This document shows positions 58,772 through 64,000 of a stretch of 64,000 nt of DNA, one piece after another. The position numbers and the translations under genes are program-made. How positions within the stretch are numbered: position 1 is the first letter of the stretch; the number at the start of each line of letters is the position of its first letter. The DNA comes from Aquirhabdus sp. (lineage in GTDB: Bacteria; Pseudomonadota; Gammaproteobacteria; Pseudomonadales; Moraxellaceae), in assembly GCA_030149815.1 (NCBI GenBank), contig JASLHI010000051.1, positions 14,293-78,292 of the forward strand, written 5' to 3'. The notes beneath the pieces were generated by a model. The model worked only from the letters and a program-made list of their open reading frames with translations, was not told the origin of the DNA and ran no database searches.

Positions 58772-59662
58772 ATGAGTGAAACCGAAACGTTTGATAGCGA
58801 TGCTTTGCTATTCGCAGAACCTGAGCTAAAAGGTCATAAAGCGCGTAAACGGTTTGGACAAAACTTCCTGCATGATCAGCGCGTGATTGGAAAAATCGTG
58901 CAAGCCGTTGCGCCGCGTCACGGTGACAACTTAGTCGAGATTGGACCAGGAATGGGGGCGTTAACTGCGCCATTGTTAGCCGCAGCAGAGCATCTGACAG
59001 TATTAGAACTTGACCGTGATTTAGCGGCAACTTTACCGACACGAATGGGTCATCCACAGCATCTCACCATCGTCGAAGGTGATGCACTACGCTTTGATTT
59101 TGCGCAAATGGAAAAATTGGATAAGCCACTGCGTGTAGTGGGTAATCTGCCATATAACATCTCGACGCCTCTGTTGTTTCATCTCATTCGCTATGGTGCA
59201 CTGGTCAAAGACATGCACTTTATGCTGCAAAAAGAAGTGGTTGATCGTATCGTTGCCGAGCCAAAGAGCAAAGACTTTGGACGTTTGTCTGTGATGATTC
59301 AGTATTATTGCAAGCCGACATTCTTGTTTGAAGTACCGCCGGGGGCATTCAATCCACCACCAAAAGTGACCAGTGCAGTATTCCGTTTAGAACCTTATGT
59401 GGTCAAACCGATTCAAGCGCGGAATGAAAAACTGCTTGCGGCACTCGTTTCGCAAGTCTTCAACCAACGTCGTAAAACCTTGCGTAATACGCTGAAAGGT
59501 CAAATCGATGAAGCTGGTTTTGCCGAACTGGGTATTAGCCCGATGGCGCGTCCTGAAACCTTATCATTAGCCAATTTTGTTGCGCTTGCAGACTATATTG
59601 ACACACACGTGCAAGATATTGAGTCTATTATTGATTCATCTGATGAGATGAGCGCGGAATAA
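58772..59662 (+). CDS. rsmA: 16S rRNA (adenine1518-N6/adenine1519-N6)-dimethyltransferase
   Basis: RsmA (KsgA) dimethylates two adjacent adenosines in 16S rRNA late in 30S assembly. The sequence shows KRFGQNFLHDQRVIGKIVQA, the cofactor motif LVEIGPGMGALTAPL, LELDRDLAATL, GDALRFDF, and the NLPYNISTPLLFHLI motif typical of adenine dimethyltransferases. The length is 296 residues, slightly long because of an acidic N-terminal extension. It is followed by apaH six bases downstream. Normally pdxA precedes it; here the island separates them. Confidence 0.96.
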   Translation: MSETETFDSDALLFAEPELKGHKARKRFGQNFLHDQRVIGKIVQAVAPRHGDNLVEIGPGMGALTAPLLAAAEHLTVLELDRDLAATLPTRMGHPQHLTIVEGDALRFDFAQMEKLDKPLRVVGNLPYNISTPLLFHLIRYGALVKDMHFMLQKEVVDRIVAEPKSKDFGRLSVMIQYYCKPTFLFEVPPGAFNPPPKVTSAVFRLEPYVVKPIQARNEKLLAALVSQVFNQRRKTLRNTLKGQIDEAGFAELGISPMARPETLSLANFVALADYIDTHVQDIESIIDSSDEMSAE

Positions 59663-59668
59663 CGAATA

Positions 59669-60511
59669 ATGCCAAGACGTTACAATTATGTGATCGGGGA
59701 TTTGCAGGGCTGCTATGCTGCGCTGCAAGCTTTGCTTGAGCGTATTCAATTTGATGAAAAACACGATTGTTTGTGGTTTGCAGGTGACTTGGTTGCGCGT
59801 GGTGAAGACTCATTGGCAACTTTGCGTTTTGTCAAAAATCTGTGCGACAAAGAAGTTGCCTATACCGTGCTGGGCAATCATGATCTGAATCTTCTCGCAG
59901 TTTGGCGTGGATTCAGCAAGCTGAAAAAAAACGATCGCACTGCACCAATTTTTGACGCGCCTGATGTGGCAGTTTTACTCAATTGGTTGCGGAAACGACC
60001 TTTATTTCTTCGCCCTAATCCAGATTATGTTTTAATGCATGCAGGTTTGCCGCATTGTTGGTCGACAGAGCAAGCTGAGAGTTTGGCATTCGAAGTCGCT
60101 GCAACATTACGCGGGACATTTCTTGAACTGGATCGCTTCCTTGAAAATATGTATGGCAATGATCCAGATGTTTGGTCTGATGATTTGAAGGGCATGGCGC
60201 GACTTCGCGTCATTACCAATTATCTGACGCGGATGAGATTGGTTGATGCGCAAGGCAGATTAGAGTTTAGCTTTAAAGATGGATTAAACGTGCCGATGCC
60301 TGAAGGTTTTTCGCCGTGGTTTGATTGGAAACCACAAATTGCGCGGACGGAGAAGGTTTTATTTGGACACTGGGCTGCGTTAGAGGGGGCGGGGCAGATT
60401 CCAAATGCTATTCCGTTGGATGGGGGTTGCGTGTGGGGTGGTCAGCTTGTTGCCTATCGTTTAGAAGATGGGCAGCGATTTACCGTCCAATCAGGCTGTG
60501 GATTAGGGTAA
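59669..60511 (+). CDS. apaH: Symmetrical bis(5'-nucleosyl)-tetraphosphatase
   Basis: ApaH hydrolyses Ap4A to two ADP and removes Np4 caps from mRNA. It is a metallophosphatase with VIGDLQGCYAALQALLE, WFAGDLVARGEDSL, LGNHDLNLLAV and VLMHAGLPHCWS, carrying the metal-ligand Asp, His and Asn residues. The C-terminal FGHWAALEG holds another ligand His. The length of 280 residues is normal. The start codon is six bases after rsmA. The 3' end overlaps the convergent DUF2939 gene by 58 bases. Confidence 0.96.
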   Translation: MPRRYNYVIGDLQGCYAALQALLERIQFDEKHDCLWFAGDLVARGEDSLATLRFVKNLCDKEVAYTVLGNHDLNLLAVWRGFSKLKKNDRTAPIFDAPDVAVLLNWLRKRPLFLRPNPDYVLMHAGLPHCWSTEQAESLAFEVAATLRGTFLELDRFLENMYGNDPDVWSDDLKGMARLRVITNYLTRMRLVDAQGRLEFSFKDGLNVPMPEGFSPWFDWKPQIARTEKVLFGHWAALEGAGQIPNAIPLDGGCVWGGQLVAYRLEDGQRFTVQSGCGLG

Positions 60512-60975
60512 CAAACGCGTTTGACGTGCCAATGCATAAAGTTAGTACGCTCAAATTCAATGCGGATTTGATCATGGCTCGTGCCGAGATCGAGTCGATA
60601 ACGATTAAAATAATGTTCGTAATAATGATGGGTTTTATTATTTCCAAGTACCTGAGCTTGGATTGCGAGCCATGCGGCTGGATCTATTTCGGTATAGAGT
60701 CGAGGTTCCACATGCTGCAAATAATTGTGTCCAATACCTTTCCAATCCTTTTCTGAGTGACGTTTGGGAATGATGTGAGCGAGCATTTCATCAGGAATTT
60801 TATGTTTGATCGCGGCAATATCTTGAGCTTCAAATGAACTCATCAATCTGTGTGTAGCCCAATATGCGGATAAATAATACACGCCTGCCAACATGACGAT
60901 GGCATAGCCTAAAAGAATCCAGCACTGGTGTTTATTGTATGAAAACACTTTGATGAGATCATGGCGTAAGGGCAT
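60454..60975 (-). CDS. DUF2939-like membrane-anchored protein
   Basis: This 173-residue protein has one N-terminal transmembrane helix (CWILLGYAIVMLAGVYYLSAYWA) followed by a soluble domain. The segment THRLMSSFEAQDIAAIKHKI matches the DUF2939 pattern of a helix packing against a small alpha-beta domain. The rest shows HYFNRYRLDLG and IRIEFERTNFMHWHVKRVC. Function is unknown. The ATG at 60975 has TTTAGGT upstream. The final 58 bases overlap the end of apaH on the other strand. Confidence 0.7.
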   Translation of the reverse strand: MPLRHDLIKVFSYNKHQCWILLGYAIVMLAGVYYLSAYWATHRLMSSFEAQDIAAIKHKIPDEMLAHIIPKRHSEKDWKGIGHNYLQHVEPRLYTEIDPAAWLAIQAQVLGNNKTHHYYEHYFNRYRLDLGTSHDQIRIEFERTNFMHWHVKRVCYPNPQPDWTVNRCPSSKR

Positions 60976-61118
60976 ACATACCTAAATAGTGCATCTTATT
61001 GAGAGGTTAAGGAAACATCGCGTTGTTATTTGGAGTCGATAGTGACTTCTGCGTAATCATCTTAGTGGACTCAATCACAAATAAATAGGCTTAATCTGCA
61101 AAGATATACTGTTGGTCA

Positions 61119-62372
61119 TTACATGAGTTCGTAGCGATTTTTCCCCAGAGCTTTCGCTTGATACAGCGCTTGATCTGCTTGGCGTAGAAGTTGGTTAACT
61201 GTGGTTGAAGGAGATGGCGTGCAAACTGAAATACCGATACTCACGCTCACCATCTTCCCGTTACCGTCAGGATGAGGCATCGCGGCGGTAGTTAATCTTT
61301 GCAGTAATCGTTCAGCTTGTGATTTGGCGAGATCTATATCCATGTTTGGAAATAATAAAACAAACTCTTCACCGCCATAACGTGCAGCTAACTCACCACT
61401 TCGATGTGCAAGCCCCTGAATAATTTTTGCCACTTGTTGCAAACACTTGTCACCCGCTAAGTGTCCTAGCGCATCGTTGTAACGCTTAAATGAGTCGATA
61501 TCAATCATCATGATGGTGAGCGGTAATTGATAACGCAGCATACGACTCCATTCATGCTCCATTTGTTCATTCAAGTAGCGTCGATTGGCGAGTCCTGTGA
61601 GTGCATCTTCGCGAGAAAGCCTCTCACTTGTTTTTAATGACAGTTCTAATAAGTAGGATTGTAGGTAGTTAATGCGCTCTTGTCGTTTCAAGCCATAAGC
61701 AAGGAACATGGCTAAAAAACTGGCTGTCGCAAAGGTCTGTGGCATGATGAGCCAATCCATTTTTGCGCCAGTCGTATAAGTTAAAACAACGCCCAACACA
61801 CCGCCAAGAAAGTTTGCAAGTAATGACAGTTGTAGACGTAGACCAACAAAACAGTATGTAAAGAATAAAATATAAGTGAGACCAATATAAGAGAGTGTAG
61901 AAGCTGCGCCCATGGGAATCGCATTATTTGCGTAGACTGCAACGGTGATCATGACAACACCACTGATGGTTACATACCAGTAGAACCAGCGGTCAAACAT
62001 TCTAAAGAATGAAAAAATTCTGACGCCGAGCATGACTGCGCCAGCCAATGCATAAGCAAATACACATCGAGAGAGGCTATCGACAGGAATGAGTTTGAAT
62101 ACACTCATACAAATGATCGTAAATACAAGAAATGCAAAAATACCATTGAAGCGATAGGCTTTGATTGCACCATTGATAGCCTGTTTTCGATATTCTTGTT
62201 CCAATCGAGCAGGAAAAAGCAGAAACCAGATTCCTGTATCTAAGGTGGCTTTTATTTCAGCTTCGGAGAATTGAGGCTCGATGACTGGGTCTTCTACGTC
62301 TTCTTCGACGAGTTGAGACACTCCATTATTCATGACGGCAATATGCTCGTTTTTCATATTTACCCGCATCAT
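61119..62372 (-). CDS. Membrane-bound diguanylate cyclase (GGDEF)
   Basis: This enzyme makes cyclic di-GMP. It has an N-terminal cytoplasmic leader of about 60 residues, six hydrophobic helices (about 80-235), and a C-terminal GGDEF domain: DALTGLANRRYLNEQ, MMIDIDSFKRYNDALGHLAGDKCL, and the active-site sequence AARYGGEEFVLLFP (GGEEF). An I-site RxxD is not visible just upstream. No other sensor domain is seen, so the membrane part may sense the signal. The ATG at 62372 is adjacent to an AAGG; the ATG at 62357 has better spacing from a GGG sequence. Confidence 0.92.
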   Translation of the reverse strand: MMRVNMKNEHIAVMNNGVSQLVEEDVEDPVIEPQFSEAEIKATLDTGIWFLLFPARLEQEYRKQAINGAIKAYRFNGIFAFLVFTIICMSVFKLIPVDSLSRCVFAYALAGAVMLGVRIFSFFRMFDRWFYWYVTISGVVMITVAVYANNAIPMGAASTLSYIGLTYILFFTYCFVGLRLQLSLLANFLGGVLGVVLTYTTGAKMDWLIMPQTFATASFLAMFLAYGLKRQERINYLQSYLLELSLKTSERLSREDALTGLANRRYLNEQMEHEWSRMLRYQLPLTIMMIDIDSFKRYNDALGHLAGDKCLQQVAKIIQGLAHRSGELAARYGGEEFVLLFPNMDIDLAKSQAERLLQRLTTAAMPHPDGNGKMVSVSIGISVCTPSPSTTVNQLLRQADQALYQAKALGKNRYELM

Positions 62373-62604
62373 CCTTGTTATGACCTTAAATGTAAATCTT
62401 CCTGATTTACAAGAAATAGTTTGTGAGAACTAAGTCACATTTAAGGTAGCATTAGTTAGGCGATTTATCTATCCTTTTATTCATCGCATCGTGACTCTGG
62501 GGTCTAATTGAACCGATCATCAATGAGCAGCATTCGTGAGTTAAGCTCATTGATGTTGTTTTTGGGATTGTGAGGAGGTAGGTAGACGCGTCGGTTTGTT
62601 TTAT

Positions 62605-63081
62605 TTAGTTGTTACTTTCACGATGCCAGATTTGGCTACGACCTAATAATGAAAAACCTATGTAGCCTCGGACATTGAGTGTGTTGCCATCAGGAGAAAG
62701 CGTCATTTTGGCTTTGTACATATGACCACTCAAAGGGTCAAGGATTTTTCCGCCATCATAGAGTCCTTCTTGCGATGAATTCGGCATGAGCCCCCAGAGG
62801 ATATTCAAGCCTTCAATTGGTTTATGCGTAAAGGGTTCTGGGCAGTCGATGCAATATTTTTCTGGAGTGTATCCAGCATGTGAAAGCACCTTAATGACAG
62901 TGCCACCATAAGAGCCATCAGTATATTTTTCTATTTTAATGAGAGATTTGGCAAAACCAGTTTTATCGTCGATGGTTTTCCATGTGCCTGTGACATCGGC
63001 AGCATGACCAAGGCTTGAGATACTGAGTGCGAGACCTAATATGCAACGGGCGAATAAGGTGCTGATTGTTATTTTTCTCAT
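62605..63081 (-). CDS. DUF2147 periplasmic protein
   Basis: This 158-residue protein has a signal peptide (FARCILGLALSISSLGHA) and then the DUF2147 pattern: VTGTWKTIDDKTG, SLIKIEKYTDGSYGGTVIKV, a CIDCPEP pair of Cys, GLNILWGL, LDPLSGHMYKAKMTLSPDG, and VRGYIGFSLLGRSQIW. It is expected in the periplasm as a lipocalin-like beta fold; function is unknown. The ATG at 63081 has AAGGA upstream. Confidence 0.9.
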   Translation of the reverse strand: MRKITISTLFARCILGLALSISSLGHAADVTGTWKTIDDKTGFAKSLIKIEKYTDGSYGGTVIKVLSHAGYTPEKYCIDCPEPFTHKPIEGLNILWGLMPNSSQEGLYDGGKILDPLSGHMYKAKMTLSPDGNTLNVRGYIGFSLLGRSQIWHRESNN

Positions 63082-63188
63082 ATAAAAATCCTTTAATTCT
63101 TGATGTTTTTATAGCATGACTCAAGGTGTTGTTAATATATCAATCGAATATTTCTATGTAAATTTACAGAAGCATTGATGAAGAAATT

Positions 63189-63899
63189 TTAAGAAAAAAC
63201 AGGAATCACCCACATCGCCGTGATGACGGCATTGACCGCCATTCCAAAAGCAGCATATTCACCTGCAATAGGGCTGCGTTGCCATGCTTGGGCCGTGCCA
63301 ATTGCATGAGCTGCTAATCCCATTGCAAAACCTGCGGCACGTTCGTCATCGATATTGCGTAAGAATAGTGGCGAAAGCACAGCGCCGATGAGTCCTGAAA
63401 AAATCACAATAAAACTGACGAGTGTGAGTGGAGCATGTGTCATTGCCGCGACATTGAGCGCAATCGGTGTGGTCACTGCGCGTGTGGCGAATGCGAGAAT
63501 TTCTGGTTTTGCCAAGTGCAATCCATAGGCGAGAGACATCGGCAATACACTGCCGAAAATCGTTGCAAAAGCAAATAAACCAATGAGACGTTTGATCGGA
63601 AGCTGATCAAATTTGATCGTTGCCAATGGAATCGCAAGTGCAACAGTCGCATAACCGAGGATGTGATTAAATAGCGGTTCGACGGTCTGCGCGTATGCGG
63701 TGTAATGCCAATCAAAGATCGCAAGCAGTGATACCACAATGATAATTGCCGCAATCACCAGCGGAAAACGTGGAAAGCGAATGTTCAAAAACTTGGCCGC
63801 AACATAACCCACTAAGGTTAATAAGAAACCCGCGATAATCAGGATATTTGCTGAGTAATAATCAGCAATATGTTGAGTCAATAGATCAATCATAGCCAT
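63189..63899 (-). CDS. LrgB/CidB-family membrane protein
   Basis: This 236-residue protein has six to eight hydrophobic helices and the phrases FATRAVTTPIALNVAA, FIVIFSGLIGAVLSP and AHAIGTAQA, the signature of the LrgB family. These proteins work with LrgA/CidA small membrane proteins in control of murein hydrolase activity or metabolite (pyruvate, glycolate) transport, depending on species. The start codon overlaps the stop of the upstream LrgA/CidA-like gene by ten bases, so they are translated together. Confidence 0.92.
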   Translation of the reverse strand: MAMIDLLTQHIADYYSANILIIAGFLLTLVGYVAAKFLNIRFPRFPLVIAAIIIVVSLLAIFDWHYTAYAQTVEPLFNHILGYATVALAIPLATIKFDQLPIKRLIGLFAFATIFGSVLPMSLAYGLHLAKPEILAFATRAVTTPIALNVAAMTHAPLTLVSFIVIFSGLIGAVLSPLFLRNIDDERAAGFAMGLAAHAIGTAQAWQRSPIAGEYAAFGMAVNAVITAMWVIPVFS

Positions 63900-64000
63900 T
63901 TCTTCACGATGTATGCATACAGTCGTAGTGGAATCAGTGTGCTGACCACCATGATGAATAGAATTTTGAACGCGTCATTGCCAAGTCCTGCCAGCAGTGT
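63890..64000 (-). CDS. LrgA/CidA-family membrane protein, C-terminal part (5' end outside window)
   Basis: The 36 visible codons end in a hydrophobic helix (FKILFIMVVSTLIPLRLYAY) with a basic end (IVKKWL) and stop. This is the C terminus of a small CidA/LrgA-type membrane protein, recognised mainly by its overlap with lrgB. The window ends before its start codon. Confidence 0.7.
   Translation of the reverse strand, partial: TLLAGLGNDAFKILFIMVVSTLIPLRLYAYIVKKWL

Overview
The window is a bacterial chromosome segment of moderate GC content. Gene content and order point to the Moraxellaceae (Gammaproteobacteria). Supporting signs are an AdeIJK-like RND efflux operon, an AceI-like PACE transporter, an AlmA-like long-chain monooxygenase, an ispB/rplU-rpmA divergent pair and the block rplM-rpsI-(petABC)-sspA-sspB. 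A complete cytochrome bc1 complex argues against Acinetobacter proper, which is oxidase-negative; a neighbouring genus is more likely. This assignment is inference from gene content. No rRNA, tRNA, CRISPR array, integrase or insertion sequence was recognised.

Layout. 1-2.6 kb: 3' end of nuoN, then a divergent finR-like LysR regulator and fpr. 2.7-9.2 kb: a DUF2946 protein with a Met/His-rich stretch, a TonB-dependent receptor, a PACE efflux protein, a YhiN-type flavoprotein and a PLP enzyme. 9.4-14 kb: an accessory patch. An acyl-CoA synthetase gene is followed by a small zinc-ribbon membrane protein, a ParD/RelE-type toxin-antitoxin pair, a second diverged copy of the synthetase gene's 3' end, and a two-gene AT-rich cassette whose two proteins share a QAGxDV motif. 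14-31.9 kb: valS, an SDR, the efflux operon, a large membrane protein, ispB, rplU-rpmA, an AlmA-like monooxygenase and an OlsB-like acyltransferase. 32-37.7 kb: OmpW and the cytochrome bd operon cydP-cydA-cydB-cydX-ybgE, facing a divergent sigma-54 activator with a Cys-containing PAS domain. 38-46 kb: lolA between two copies of a palindromic repeat, an SDR, paeA, rhlE, an orphan CcdA-like antitoxin, serS and cysG. 46-54 kb: a DUF937-OmpA membrane protein, sspB-sspA, petCBA, a degenerate metallo-beta-lactamase-like protein, and rpsI-rplM. 54-60.5 kb: pdxA ... rsmA-apaH, a neighbourhood split by an AT-rich 3.3-kb restriction-modification-like island (XRE regulator, zinc-cluster DNA methyltransferase, PD-(D/E)XK protein). 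60.5-64 kb: a DUF2939 protein, a diguanylate cyclase, a DUF2147 protein and an lrgAB/cidAB pair cut by the window end.

How genes work together. Respiration dominates: NuoN (complex I), the bc1 complex, and the bd oxidase with its small subunits. The bd operon probably responds to its divergent regulator. FpR/FinR and cysG connect to ferredoxin redox and sirohaem/sulfite metabolism. The envelope genes (AdeIJK, LolA, OmpW, OmpA, TonB receptor, PaeA) are typical of a Gram-negative environmental bacterium that handles hydrophobic substrates.

The most interesting places are the QAGxDV two-gene cassette (12.6-13.9 kb), the toxin-antitoxin patch bounded by a duplicated gene end (10.86-12.44 kb), and the island inserted between pdxA and rsmA (55.3-58.5 kb). 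Four families of intergenic palindromic repeats are also present, one in three copies and one flanking lolA on both sides.
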